Shown piece after piece: positions 7,832 through 16,432 of a DNA stretch of 30,690 nucleotides. The notes under the pieces were generated by a model. The model saw only the letters and a list, made by a program, of their open reading frames with translations. It had not been told where the DNA came from and searched no databases. The DNA lies in the IMG/VR virus record IMGVR_UViG_3300006916_000031, positions 1 through 30,690 of that record; one strand, given 5' to 3'. Every line of letters starts with the position of its first letter. Within the stretch, counting starts at the first letter, position 1. This DNA comes from a virus. The translations under genes and the position numbers were made by a program.

Positions 7832-10398
7832 GTCGGACCTTAAAAAATAACCGTAGCATAAAAACCACCAAGTGTATTGATAGTATATTTCAACGAATGG
7901 AAAACGGTACAATAGAAAAAATCCATGGCATAACTATGCGAATGACCAAAGATGATCTTAAAGTTGTTTTAAACCAGGTCAAAAGAGAGGCTCGGAATTA
8001 CCTATTAAAAAATAAAGGAAACAGCCTTGCTCAAGCGCTTGACCATGCCGCCGAAACTGTGAAAGAAAACCTCAAGCTTAATAAGGAAAATGTCGATAAA
8101 CAAGTAAAGCAAGACATTATCGCATATGCTGAAAATAAGCGACTTGCTAAGGCAAACAACTACGACCCAAAAAAAGTGATAAGTATATATGGATCAGGTA
8201 GAGAGCATATAGGTGAAGGTGTCAGGTATGGTAATTTTGACACATCAAACAAATCATTTTATTCACAACTCACTAATGTAAAAGGCGCCATTGTCCCTGA
8301 GCTTGAAAAGCTTAAATATGCTGAAGGAAAAAATGCCATTCACTATTTGGGTGATAGCAAAAATCAAAGAAACGTAGTTGACCAAGTTTTAAAAGATGAA
8401 TTCAAAGATGACTACTCAGGAAAAGTTGCCCGCGTCATAAAAAAATACAATGATGATGCTTTAAAGTTGCTAAGGAAATGGGGGATCAATACACAAGAGC
8501 TTTTAGGCCGTGTTTCAAAGCAATATCATGATGTTTTGCGTATTCTTAATCCAAAGGGTCTACGAAAAGCAATGAGGCAAGAAGCAGAGAAACGAGGTCT
8601 TAATTATTCAAGCCTATCATCTTCTGAAGAAACTGCTTTACGAAATGATGTGGCCTTTAACAAATGGCATGATTTCATAAAGCCTAGACTTGACCAAAGG
8701 TTATCATTATTGGGTGTTGATTGGTCTAATGACAGCGAAGTCAGGGATGCTTTAAGAGAGAGCTTTAATAAAATTATTACCCCAAGACCTGCTGCTACAA
8801 CTGCCTATAGTTTAGCAAATCGATTAAGTCGAAATGAACGACATTTGTTTTATAAAAACGGCGACAGTTGGGTTGATTATCAAGAAAAATATGGCGCTGG
8901 TAATGTTATGGATAGTATCTTACGCGATGCCAAGTCTACTGCAAGAAACCTTGCTATGATGAAACACTATGGCGCTAATCCTATGCAAACAGTTAATCGC
9001 ACCATCAATGATATGCTCAATTATCATCCTGAAGGACATATGCCCGCAGTAAAGGCTGCTAATGTGATTAGGCGCAATGTTAAGTATCTTATGGGCGAAT
9101 ACAACGCAGATGCTCCTACAAAATTACAATCTGTTATCAATGGCATTAAAACAGGTTTCACTTTGACAAAAATGGGCCTGCCTATTTTTAGCGTTTGGGG
9201 TGATACTGCAAACAAGTGGCGCTTTTTAACTAGTGAGCTTGGCGAAACGCCTGTTAATAAAATAATCAACCTGGTAAAAACATTCACGCCATCTACTGAA
9301 AATGAAAAGGAATTTTATCGTCAACTTGGTGTAATGACTCAACACTTTACTTCTGCCCATCGATTTAGTACAGAAAATTTAGGCATAGATGGGTGGAACA
9401 GTCGTGCTATTAATCTTGAAATGAAACTTAATTGGCTAAAATGGTGGGACGGCTTGATGCAAAAATCAAATTTTGCAGGTATTGGCAATAATATGGCCAG
9501 CAATGCTCACCTGCCATTTGATCAACTTCCCCCTAAGGTCAATACATTTCTTAAAAAATATAACTTTAATGCTGACGAATGGGATCTTTGGCGCAAAGGC
9601 CAAACTAAACTTGCTGATGATAACAGCTACCTTATGCCAGATTACGTACTTGATGCGCCCGATGAAGATTTCAAAAAGTTACAGCTTAATAAAGACCAGC
9701 TATATAATAAAATTTTATGCATGTATCATGATTCATATCGCTTCACAGTGCCTGGTTTTGACCTACAAGATAGGTCGCTCATGGAAGCGCATACCGGGCA
9801 TAATGCTTCCGTTAAAGCAGCAGCTGGACTTTTGCTGCAGTTTAAATCATATATGGCAGGTTATACCAGAAAAGTATTAAAGCGCGATATTGATCTATCA
9901 AAAACGAAACTGGGAGCGGCTGGAAACATTGCTCGTTCTTTAATACCTGTCATTGGTGCTGCTGCAATGGGTCAGTATGCTAAATCAGCTTTGCTCAATA
10001 GAAAACCTGATCACGAAGAAATATGGATTAACGCCATACTCGGCTCAATGGGCATGATAGGTGACGGTATATCTGCCCTTTCCGGAACGGCTAATGATTT
10101 AGGCTCATTTATTATTGGTCCGTCTTGGGGTCCATTAAGCACGCTACAACAATACACGAAAGCTGTACTTGGCAAAAATCATGACTTTGGTGATGGATAT
10201 AGAGAAAAAAGACTAGCGGCTATTACTATGGGTTTGTTAAAATCTAAAAACATACCGTTTCTTAATACACCTATTGGGCAATTTTTGATGTCATATGGTG
10301 GCGCAAAAGCTTGGATGGACTTTTTGCAACCTGGAAGCTATGAATCACAGATGTCACAACTACACAGCAGATACGGGGTCACACCTATAGTACAATAA
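7828..10398 (+). CDS. Very large internal virion / ejection protein (gp16-like C-terminal type)
   Basis: The 856-aa product has a basic, helical N-terminal half. Its C-terminal half contains segments familiar from large phage ejection proteins: ASNAHLPFDQLPPKV followed by NADEWDLWRKGQ, then hydrophobic Gly/Ala stretches (RSLIPVIGAAAMGQYA, AILGSMGMIGDGISALSG, IIGPSWGPLSTLQQY) near residues 700-770. It begins in a 4-nt ATGA overlap with the preceding gene, so translation is probably coupled. It is the last and largest of the ejection-type genes before the tail fibre. Recognition is by pattern memory and context. Confidence 0.65.
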   Translation: MSRTLKNNRSIKTTKCIDSIFQRMENGTIEKIHGITMRMTKDDLKVVLNQVKREARNYLLKNKGNSLAQALDHAAETVKENLKLNKENVDKQVKQDIIAYAENKRLAKANNYDPKKVISIYGSGREHIGEGVRYGNFDTSNKSFYSQLTNVKGAIVPELEKLKYAEGKNAIHYLGDSKNQRNVVDQVLKDEFKDDYSGKVARVIKKYNDDALKLLRKWGINTQELLGRVSKQYHDVLRILNPKGLRKAMRQEAEKRGLNYSSLSSSEETALRNDVAFNKWHDFIKPRLDQRLSLLGVDWSNDSEVRDALRESFNKIITPRPAATTAYSLANRLSRNERHLFYKNGDSWVDYQEKYGAGNVMDSILRDAKSTARNLAMMKHYGANPMQTVNRTINDMLNYHPEGHMPAVKAANVIRRNVKYLMGEYNADAPTKLQSVINGIKTGFTLTKMGLPIFSVWGDTANKWRFLTSELGETPVNKIINLVKTFTPSTENEKEFYRQLGVMTQHFTSAHRFSTENLGIDGWNSRAINLEMKLNWLKWWDGLMQKSNFAGIGNNMASNAHLPFDQLPPKVNTFLKKYNFNADEWDLWRKGQTKLADDNSYLMPDYVLDAPDEDFKKLQLNKDQLYNKILCMYHDSYRFTVPGFDLQDRSLMEAHTGHNASVKAAAGLLLQFKSYMAGYTRKVLKRDIDLSKTKLGAAGNIARSLIPVIGAAAMGQYAKSALLNRKPDHEEIWINAILGSMGMIGDGISALSGTANDLGSFIIGPSWGPLSTLQQYTKAVLGKNHDFGDGYREKRLAAITMGLLKSKNIPFLNTPIGQFLMSYGGAKAWMDFLQPGSYESQMSQLHSRYGVTPIVQ

Positions 10399-10425
10399 AT
10401 TAACAAGACTCAAGGAGGAGTTATT

Positions 10426-11541
10426 ATGTCTACTACACCTGCAGAACAGGTTGCTTACTCGTTTGTAACTGCAAATAGTGCAGTTACGTATAGCATACCA
10501 CAATGGATTATACAAAAATCAGATATTGCTGTGTATTTTGGTACCACTCTACAAAGTGCTAGTAATTATACAACTACTAATATAACTGATGCATCATATA
10601 CACTGACATTTTCTACTGCACCTGCAGATGGAACAACTGTGTTCATATTTAGAACAACCGTTATAACCCAGCCTACTGATTACTCTGCTGGAGAAGCGGT
10701 AACTAGCACAGATCTTAATAGCACAAATGATCAAGTATTTTTGCAAGCTGTTGATGCTGACTATCGACTAAAAAACCTTAGCTTACAATATGACAAAACC
10801 TTACTAACCACATCCGGTACCATTACAGATGCAATGCTGGATTTTCCTGTGCCTACAACACCAGGAACTGGCGAATCAAACTATGTAATGGCTTGGACTG
10901 GTACAAAATGGGTTAGTGAGCAAAACAATCAATCTGGTGTAAGTGCTGCTGAATTAGAGGCTGCTTTAGCCGATTCAACTGCAGGATCAGAAGGTTCATC
11001 TAAAATTGGATATAGCGGTGACGCAAGCACCGTTGAGGGTCAATTGGATATTTTCAGAGAGACTGCTACAGGTGAGAATGCCAGTGGTTCTACCTATATA
11101 ACAGCATGGAATTTTAGAACTTCACAATCTCAGAGTGTACAAGCTATATTTAATGCTCTAATGAAAAATGCTACAAGTGCCACAAATAGTGGTGCATATT
11201 ATTTAAGTTATTGGGACGGTGATGGTAATGAAACAATACAACAAGCATTAGACTCTAGGCGTGCATACGGCATTGGTGATTTCATTGCTGGCTTACCTTT
11301 TGAAAATCCACAGACTGGGTCATGGTTAACAATTAAAGCGTCAGATACCATTGGATCAGCAGCATCTACTGCTACTAAGAAAAGTGATGATTATCAAGCA
11401 CTATACGTATACATGAAAGTGCATTATGAAGGTGAGACCGAGGCTAATGCAACTGCAGCATTTACTGCTAATACTGTGCTTCAGCCATCAGCTATGACTA
11501 GTAACCCAGTTGCTGGTGTTAATACTTGGCGGTATGCATGA
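10426..11541 (+). CDS. Tail fibre protein with T7-type N-terminal anchor
   Basis: A 371-aa protein. Residues 1-130 look like the conserved T7 gp17-type fibre anchor: IPQWIIQKSDIAVYFG, then YTLTFSTAPADGTTVFIFR, TDYSAGEAVTSTDLN and a helical stretch around LQAVDADYRLKNLSLQYD. This domain attaches fibres to the tail tubular ring. The remainder is Ser/Thr/Gly-rich and probably host-specific. AAGGAGGAG gives a strong ribosome site. No chaperone or assembly protein follows; the next gene is lytic and overlaps by 4 nt (ATGA). The anchor assignment is strong; the receptor-binding role is inferred. Confidence 0.85.
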   Translation: MSTTPAEQVAYSFVTANSAVTYSIPQWIIQKSDIAVYFGTTLQSASNYTTTNITDASYTLTFSTAPADGTTVFIFRTTVITQPTDYSAGEAVTSTDLNSTNDQVFLQAVDADYRLKNLSLQYDKTLLTTSGTITDAMLDFPVPTTPGTGESNYVMAWTGTKWVSEQNNQSGVSAAELEAALADSTAGSEGSSKIGYSGDASTVEGQLDIFRETATGENASGSTYITAWNFRTSQSQSVQAIFNALMKNATSATNSGAYYLSYWDGDGNETIQQALDSRRAYGIGDFIAGLPFENPQTGSWLTIKASDTIGSAASTATKKSDDYQALYVYMKVHYEGETEANATAAFTANTVLQPSAMTSNPVAGVNTWRYA

Positions 11542-12026
11542 TAAATCGCTTACAGCTAGAAAAGTACATCATCAAGCCTACCCTTCAAGATATTGATATG
11601 TATTCTGAGAATGCTATGTATTTGTTAATTATCACCATGGCTATAGAAAGCAGACTCGGGACATTTGTTAAACAAATAGGTGGTGGGCCAGCTGTAGGCC
11701 CTTACCAAATGGAGATTGCCACCTATAATGATAATTGGGAAAATAATCTGCGATTTAGAGATGGTTTACGCAAAAATCTACTACTTGCCACGGGGCATGC
11801 TGTCCCTCCTGAGGCTGAAAATATGGTTTGGGACTGGAAGCTAGCAACAGCAATGGCTCGCATACACTATTCAAGGTTCAAAGAGCCAATACCAGAGATG
11901 CATGATTTTGATAGCTTAGTAGAATATTATTACAAATACTGGGGCCCAAATCGTAAAAAAACATCAATCTATGAGGCAAAGCAACGCGCTATGCGTGTTT
12001 TATTTGGGAGTGCGAACGATGTTTAA
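11538..12026 (+). CDS. Lysozyme-like / transglycosylase-type endolysin
   Basis: The 162-aa product contains MAIESRLGTFVKQ followed by GGGPAVGPYQMEI. This Glu-Ser then Gly-Pro-Tyr-Gln-Met pattern resembles the catalytic Glu and G-x-x-Q motif of soluble lytic transglycosylase/lysozyme-like folds. Later comes FDSLVEYYYKYWGP, an aromatic-rich helix. It has no signal peptide, so it would depend on the holin encoded next. The ATG at 11538 overlaps the tail-fibre stop (ATGA); a TTG four codons earlier is less likely. It overlaps the holin gene by 8 nt. A virion-associated muralytic role cannot be excluded. Confidence 0.7.
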   Translation: MINRLQLEKYIIKPTLQDIDMYSENAMYLLIITMAIESRLGTFVKQIGGGPAVGPYQMEIATYNDNWENNLRFRDGLRKNLLLATGHAVPPEAENMVWDWKLATAMARIHYSRFKEPIPEMHDFDSLVEYYYKYWGPNRKKTSIYEAKQRAMRVLFGSANDV

Positions 12027-12465
12027 GAAGATACTTAGCACAGTAGCACCCGTACTAGGTGGTCTTATAGGAGGCCCTATGGGTTCTATAGCGACGAAAG
12101 CCATTACCTCAGTACTATTGCCTAATGCTAGCAATCCGTCTGATGATGAGCTTGAAATTGCTCTCAAAGGTGCATCAGCTGATCAGATAGCACAAATAAA
12201 ACGTATCGATGCTGAATATAAGCTAGAATTAGAACGCATCAATGTCGATGATAGGAAAAATGCACGTCAGCGTGAAGTTGATACACAGGATAAAACACCA
12301 CGTAACATCATTTACATTCTCACCCTTGGTTTTTTTCTTACACTGCTGATAACATACTATTATCCAACATTTACAGAGTCGATCAAATTTCTCACAGACA
12401 CACTATGTGATGTATGGTTAATGGCTATGGGATATCTGTTTGGTTCACTAAGGAGCAAAAAATGA
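12019..12465 (+). CDS. Holin (3TM holin-like)
   Basis: A 148-aa membrane protein. A Gly-rich hydrophobic N-terminal segment (VAPVLGGLIGGPMGSIATKAI) is followed by a charged helical middle (IAQIKRIDAEYKLELERINVDD). Two C-terminal membrane segments come last (IIYILTLGFFLTLLITYYY and VWLMAMGYLFGSL), ending in basic RSKK. This is the layout of the 3TM holin family, which opens the inner membrane for endolysin. The ATG at 12019 lies 8 nt inside the endolysin gene, with TGGGAGTG upstream; a start at 11971 would overlap far more. Confidence 0.85.
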   Translation: MFKKILSTVAPVLGGLIGGPMGSIATKAITSVLLPNASNPSDDELEIALKGASADQIAQIKRIDAEYKLELERINVDDRKNARQREVDTQDKTPRNIIYILTLGFFLTLLITYYYPTFTESIKFLTDTLCDVWLMAMGYLFGSLRSKK

Positions 12466-12542
12466 TATGTATAGTGCCCTACATAATGGGACTTGTGCTA
12501 ATTCTTTCAATTCTAGCTATTTATATCTTAATGAAGATATAG
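12462..12542 (+). CDS. 26-aa membrane peptide at the end of the lysis cassette
   Basis: A 26-codon open frame (MICIVPYIMGLVLILSILAI...) is nearly all hydrophobic, one membrane helix ending MKI. The ribosome site AAGGAG sits just upstream, and the ATG overlaps the holin stop (ATGA), so it is probably translated. Its last 15 bases overlap the end of the convergent 45-aa gene on the other strand. A small lysis accessory peptide is possible, but no family was recognised. Confidence 0.5.
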   Translation: MICIVPYIMGLVLILSILAIYILMKI

Positions 12543-12665
12543 GCCTAAATAAATAGGCCATGCAAATATACCCATAATTGCTTGGAATAAATCAGCATTA
12601 GTATAACCTAACGTAAACAACCAGCCAACTAGCCATAAGCTTGGAAAGTTTATATTTATGACCAT
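12528..12665 (-). CDS. 45-aa small membrane protein after scaffold gene
   Basis: This frame encodes 45 residues with two hydrophobic stretches: LWLVGWLFTLGY, and then AIMGIFAWPIYLGLYL. The WLVGWLFTLG/WPIYLG pattern resembles small membrane proteins common in phages, of unknown function. The ATG lies 6 nt after the scaffold stop and is preceded by TTAGGGTG, a modest ribosome site. It is the last gene of the leftward block and meets the rightward lysis block tail to tail with a 15-bp overlap. It also fills the otherwise empty gap between the two blocks. Confidence 0.6.
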   Translation of the reverse strand: MVININFPSLWLVGWLFTLGYTNADLFQAIMGIFAWPIYLGLYLH

Positions 12666-12671
12666 CACACC

Positions 12672-13544
12672 CTAACCATAAAATTTTTGGTATCTATCTC
12701 TCATTTGTTCACGTGCTAATTGCTTTTGTGGACCTTCTGGCATTTGCTCTACTTTCCAATTCAATTCACGTAATGAATCTTTAGTGTCATGCACGATATT
12801 CGACATAGATGGTACAGCTGATGTTTTAGCGTTGCCTATGATTGCGTTGAATGCAGGGATCATAGAAGCATCTAAGGCATCCACTAGATTGTTCAGCGCT
12901 GTTGGATCAACACCCTTCATATTACCAGCAATATGTAAATTCTCGATAAATAAATCTTTAGTTTGCTTATCAAGTGATTCAAGCTCTTCAGCTTGCTGTT
13001 TTTCAATAGCTTCATTTATCACCGTAGCGCGTTGCTCTTGGGCATTCACAAGATAATTAGCGGCTTTTTCCATTTGCTGTTGAAATACCTCTTGATTCAT
13101 ACCTGCTTCTTTACAGATATTGACGAAATCCTGAAAGTATGGATCTTTAGAATCAAACTCAAATCCTGCTTCTTCAAGTCTCTCATTCGGTGTAAATTCA
13201 TAACCATCTTCTGGAGATCCTGAAAAACCTTTCAACTTATCCGTGAGCTCTTGAATCTTTCTGCTACTAGATTTTTGGAGCTCAGGGTAAGCTTTAGCTT
13301 GCTCACGAATGGCGCTTTCAACATCCTCATTGGTAAAGGTTGTTCTATTTAACCATTCTGGAACATCATTAGATACTTCGGCTACCTTATCATCTGCGTT
13401 CTGATCGATTTGGGGGATATTGGCAGTTGTGTCAGTAGCCGAAGCTGATAGCTCATTGTGGGAAGAGCTAACCTGGTTTGACCCCGTTTCTGGAGCCGAA
13501 AAAGTTGGTTGCACACTTGATTCTACACTAGAAAAATCATCCAT
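12672..13544 (-). CDS. Capsid scaffolding protein
   Basis: The 290-aa product is acidic and low-complexity at the N-terminus (Ser/Asp/Glu/Thr-rich, residues 1-60), followed by helical, Gln/Glu-rich segments. It ends in a basic helix (KQLAREQMRDRYQKFYG). This composition and the basic C-terminal helix are typical of podovirus scaffolding proteins, which fill the procapsid and bind capsid subunits through the C-terminus. The start overlaps the preceding stop by one base (TAATG), with GGGGG upstream. It is near the portal gene as usual, but the major capsid gene does not follow; that lies on the opposite strand at 28 kb. Confidence 0.8.
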   Translation of the reverse strand: MDDFSSVESSVQPTFSAPETGSNQVSSSHNELSASATDTTANIPQIDQNADDKVAEVSNDVPEWLNRTTFTNEDVESAIREQAKAYPELQKSSSRKIQELTDKLKGFSGSPEDGYEFTPNERLEEAGFEFDSKDPYFQDFVNICKEAGMNQEVFQQQMEKAANYLVNAQEQRATVINEAIEKQQAEELESLDKQTKDLFIENLHIAGNMKGVDPTALNNLVDALDASMIPAFNAIIGNAKTSAVPSMSNIVHDTKDSLRELNWKVEQMPEGPQKQLAREQMRDRYQKFYG

Positions 13545-13822
13545 TATTTACCCCCTATATTTTGCTTGTGTGATGCAATCATTTGTAAAATGTTTTTAAA
13601 TGGCTGTTGTGTACCCATAAAAAACTTTAAATCTGTTCTTTGTTCATCCGTAAGTGGCATTAACATGGTTGCTACGTAATACTTAAGCCACTCTTTACCG
13701 TCTGAATTCAATTCAAATACTTTAAATGTCAATTCATTCAAATATTTAATATGGTTTTCTTGTTCTTTCCTTAATGTCTGTACATTTGTTATGCTTTCAA
13801 TGTTTTCATCGAAATCAAGCAT
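13544..13822 (-). CDS. Hypothetical protein between portal and scaffold
   Basis: A 92-aa acidic N-terminal/helical protein (MLDFDENIESITNVQTLRKE...) ending in a Lys/Gly tail. It is not recognised as a known family. It lies between the portal and scaffold genes, just after the portal stop and overlapping the scaffold start by one base. A head-assembly role is therefore likely but unproven. AGGAG lies about 10 nt before the ATG. Confidence 0.75.
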   Translation of the reverse strand: MLDFDENIESITNVQTLRKEQENHIKYLNELTFKVFELNSDGKEWLKYYVATMLMPLTDEQRTDLKFFMGTQQPFKNILQMIASHKQNIGGK

Positions 13823-13826
13823 ATAA

Positions 13827-15440
13827 TCATACTCCTACAAATTGTTGTGCTTGTGGTTGTTGAGGTAGTGATGCAGGACTTGGTTGCATACCAGCAGGTT
13901 GTTGTGGTTGCTGACCCATTAGCTGTAGAACTGCTTGTAGCATTCTTTTCTTACCTAAAGCATCTCTTTGTATATCAAAGCTAACGCCATATTTTTTCAT
14001 AACAAAACTAGGTACCTCAATCGAATTCATACCGAAAATAACACCATACTCCCCTATTTGTGGTCCAAGTATTTGCTGTATTACTGCAGATGCATCAACC
14101 ACCTTTTGGACTTCTTCTCGGCGTGCCATATCTTGTACTGGTGAGTTAAACTCAACCGCAATATGGTCACCATCAATAGTCGGTGCTGGTACCATCCCAA
14201 GCTTAAATAAAATGTGCCAACACACTTTAAATAGAGGCTGGTTGAGTTCGTATTGCAATCTGTTGTACATAGCCTGATTCTGTTTTATGTACTCCTGATT
14301 ACGTATATTTGCCTCAGTAGCAGTTTGGGATGGGTCCCCAACAGTCGGTGTATCGCCTATTGGATTCAAGTTCAATGATTGTTGGATCGTGGCGATCAAC
14401 TCTTGGCGTAGAGCCATCATTTCATTAGCATTCGATGTAATACCTAGTTGCGATATCGAATTTTGTATGCCATTTGGTTGAACAGGTACGATTGACCCTG
14501 GGTTGAGCCTTACTGTGAATGGATTTAACTCAGAGCCACTAGCTACCATAAATATCGGGTTAGCATTGAAACTAGCTGCACGTAGTAAATACTCTTTGGT
14601 TAGGTTTAGCTCTTTGATAACTGGTAGTAAATCATAAATAACACCTCTTCCAAAAACCTCACCTGCAATTACTTTTGGTCTAAACACAATCCAAGGTGAA
14701 TATGACCTTTCTTCGTAAACCAAATAATCATTTCTATCTTTAACCATGACAAAGTAGCAATATTGCTTACCAGGTTTAGCCTCAGGATTAAAAACTGTAC
14801 CTTCGATTAACTCAATTTCTTCTGCAGGGTTTTTGTCTAATTTTTGCACCATATCATTAGTGAGCTTAGCATGTGGCCATGTTTGTGGTAGTACTGATAT
14901 GGCCATTTTGAATGTTCTGTAAACATTTTGTATAGTTGTATCCGGTCCTTCTTCAACACAAACCTCATGTAGTGGTACAGCTGTAAACTTGAAAGGATTA
15001 TTACGATCACCTTCGTTAACTAACAACACCCCCGTGGAAATGCCCATTTCCATAATGCATTGGTAAGCAGCCATTTGAAAATTAGATTGATTTAATTTGT
15101 CAAAGAATAAATTGGTATATTTTTCGCACTGTTGTTCTGCTTCATTTATATCTATCTTAGCTTTACCTTCTTTTACTAGCTTACCTGGTATTACTTTAGC
15201 CCAGTTTTTAACACCAAATAGCAAGCTCTGTAAGTTAGCAGCATACTTATTTAGACCGATTTGTGCTGTTGAGTCATATAAATGTTGTGTTTTGCTTTGG
15301 CCAGGTACCTGACTTTTGACGGTGAACATAGCACGATTAGGCATCGTCAACTCATAGCACTTCTGCAAGTTAGAGTACCATTGTTCTGCCCTTGATTTTG
15401 CTTTTTCGTATCTATCCTTGATACGCTTTGGATCGATCAT
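13827..15440 (-). CDS. Portal protein (T7-type head-tail connector)
   Basis: A 537-aa protein with the T7-like connector pattern. The N-terminus is helical (RIKDRYEKAKSRAEQWYSNL), followed by YELTMPNRAMF and LYDSTAQIGLNKYAANLQSLL. A central YSPWIVFRP...GEVFGRGVIYDLLPVIKELN block is then followed by SQTATEANIRNQEY. The C-terminal tail is Gln/Pro-rich (about residues 505-537). The dodecameric portal is the DNA gate and the terminase and tail docking site. AAGGATG precedes the ATG. It is unusual that the portal and scaffold genes are leftward while the capsid and tail genes are rightward. Confidence 0.9.
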   Translation of the reverse strand: MIDPKRIKDRYEKAKSRAEQWYSNLQKCYELTMPNRAMFTVKSQVPGQSKTQHLYDSTAQIGLNKYAANLQSLLFGVKNWAKVIPGKLVKEGKAKIDINEAEQQCEKYTNLFFDKLNQSNFQMAAYQCIMEMGISTGVLLVNEGDRNNPFKFTAVPLHEVCVEEGPDTTIQNVYRTFKMAISVLPQTWPHAKLTNDMVQKLDKNPAEEIELIEGTVFNPEAKPGKQYCYFVMVKDRNDYLVYEERSYSPWIVFRPKVIAGEVFGRGVIYDLLPVIKELNLTKEYLLRAASFNANPIFMVASGSELNPFTVRLNPGSIVPVQPNGIQNSISQLGITSNANEMMALRQELIATIQQSLNLNPIGDTPTVGDPSQTATEANIRNQEYIKQNQAMYNRLQYELNQPLFKVCWHILFKLGMVPAPTIDGDHIAVEFNSPVQDMARREEVQKVVDASAVIQQILGPQIGEYGVIFGMNSIEVPSFVMKKYGVSFDIQRDALGKKRMLQAVLQLMGQQPQQPAGMQPSPASLPQQPQAQQFVGV

Positions 15441-15458
15441 GTGTACATCCTTGTACGA

Positions 15459-15647
15459 TTAACCTAATGTGCTATTTCCACCACTACCTGAAAAACCTGA
15501 CCCTCCTCGCATACGCCTCATGTTTTCCAGTGCTTGCTCTTGTGTTTTTTGGTTCTGTAGCTGTTCTTGCGCTTGTAATTTTTTGTTTTCAGCTTCTGTT
15601 TCTTGTTCCTGCTGTTGCAAAGCTGGATCTACACCATCACCACCCAT
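15459..15647 (-). CDS. Small Gln-rich hypothetical protein before portal
   Basis: The 62-aa product is a Gln/Glu coiled-coil-like helix (residues 8-50, ALQQQEQETEAENKK...) with a Gly/Ser-rich C-terminus (MRGGSGFSGSGGNS). The ATG at 15647 is preferred over one 7 codons earlier because GGAGG sits at the right distance. It also starts one base after the stop of the upstream gene, suggesting coupled translation. Function is unknown; its position next to the portal suggests a head or connector accessory role. Confidence 0.65.
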   Translation of the reverse strand: MGGDGVDPALQQQEQETEAENKKLQAQEQLQNQKTQEQALENMRRMRGGSGFSGSGGNSTLG

Positions 15648-15648
15648 A

Positions 15649-16017
15649 CTATACCTCCGTGTATTCATAGGTTTTTTTGATATACTTATAAAGCTGATAT
15701 GGTGTAAGCACCAAATGAGCCTTAATACCTAAAAAGTTTTTGACGAATGTGACACAATAATTAGGCGTCAGCACCCCCGGTAAAACCCGCGTGATTACCT
15801 TATCCGCACGATATTTCACCTTTAAAATATGTCCCCCAAGTCTTTTACAAGCTATGATATATTTCTCAACTGCTTTAGCATCGAGCATATGTGTATCAAT
15901 AGTGTTAACTTTAAAATCTAGTGCAACACCAGTACCATCATCCATTACCAATAAAACCACGCAATGTTGAAATCCAGGTTTTAAAAGATATTGCATCCAT
16001 GCTAATTTAATAGGCAT
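15649..16017 (-). CDS. Cys/His papain-like (NlpC/P60-type fold?) phage protein
   Basis: A 122-aa protein with a hydrophobic helix followed by GFQHCVVLLVMDDG, then a second Cys region, LTPNYCVTFVKNFLGI, and a C-terminal TPYQLYKYI. Many phages carry such a protein near the terminase and portal genes. The His-Cys and later Cys-Val-x-x-Val-Lys motifs suggest a permuted papain/NlpC-like fold. No enzymatic role is established here. Starting at 16017 gives a 16-nt overlap with the upstream gene; an in-frame ATG at 16146 would overlap it by 145 nt and has only a weak ribosome site, but is possible. Confidence 0.6.
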   Translation of the reverse strand: MPIKLAWMQYLLKPGFQHCVVLLVMDDGTGVALDFKVNTIDTHMLDAKAVEKYIIACKRLGGHILKVKYRADKVITRVLPGVLTPNYCVTFVKNFLGIKAHLVLTPYQLYKYIKKTYEYTEV

Positions 16018-16274
16018 AAAGCAGACATATGCTTTTCGATATCCTCTCGTGTTACATTTGCGTAAGGCTTTTCTGTAGCTGATGATGTCGAAAAATCGCT
16101 TAACAGGAGCGAATACAACTTCATTCCACGTTCTGACTCTTTGCATAACAAATCCATTTGTTTACGTAGGTCACCTTCATCTTCGGCAATTAGGAACTCA
16201 ATCCTATCACTAGTTTTATCTTGAATTTTTCGTTCAAGCTTAGCTAATGATCGCCTTAGACTCAATGCACTCAA
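16002..16274 (-). CDS. Hypothetical helical protein with TTG start
   Basis: The 90-aa charged helical product (SLRRSLAKLERKIQDKTSDR...) is not recognised. No suitable ATG exists near the start. The TTG overlaps the stop of the preceding 49-aa gene in a 4-nt TTGA arrangement, which fits translational coupling, and AAGG is about 10 nt upstream. It overlaps the following gene slightly. Confidence 0.6.
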   Translation of the reverse strand: MSALSLRRSLAKLERKIQDKTSDRIEFLIAEDEGDLRKQMDLLCKESERGMKLYSLLLSDFSTSSATEKPYANVTREDIEKHMSALCLLN

Positions 16275-16420
16275 TACTTATATACCTTTTTCTTAGCAGC
16301 CTGTTGACCAGCACCTAATTTGATATCTGAAACTGCCGGATGTGTTGTCACATCCTCTTGCTTAGGCTTTTTGCTCTCTTCATGTTGCATTTTGATACGT
16401 TTGGCTAATGACATTGACAT
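16271..16420 (-). CDS. 49-aa basic hypothetical protein
   Basis: A short frame, MSMSLAKRIKMQHEESKKPK and onward, ending KKKVYKY. It is rich in Lys and Gln and probably soluble. It has a strong ribosome site (GAGGAG, 7 nt before ATG) and ends in a TTGA overlap with the next gene. It lies within the string of tiny genes between the small terminase and the portal. Function is unknown. Confidence 0.65.
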   Translation of the reverse strand: MSMSLAKRIKMQHEESKKPKQEDVTTHPAVSDIKLGAGQQAAKKKVYKY

Positions 16421-16432
16421 TTCAATACTCCT

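Noticed and set aside
9473-9880. Open frame of 135 codons on the plus strand.
   Set aside because: It lies wholly inside the 856-aa ejection-protein gene in another frame, with no independent support.
15428-15732. Two plus-strand frames rich in Cys, Ser and Phe.
   Set aside because: They are antisense to a Gln/Glu-rich gene; their composition is the expected mirror of CAG/GAA-type codons.
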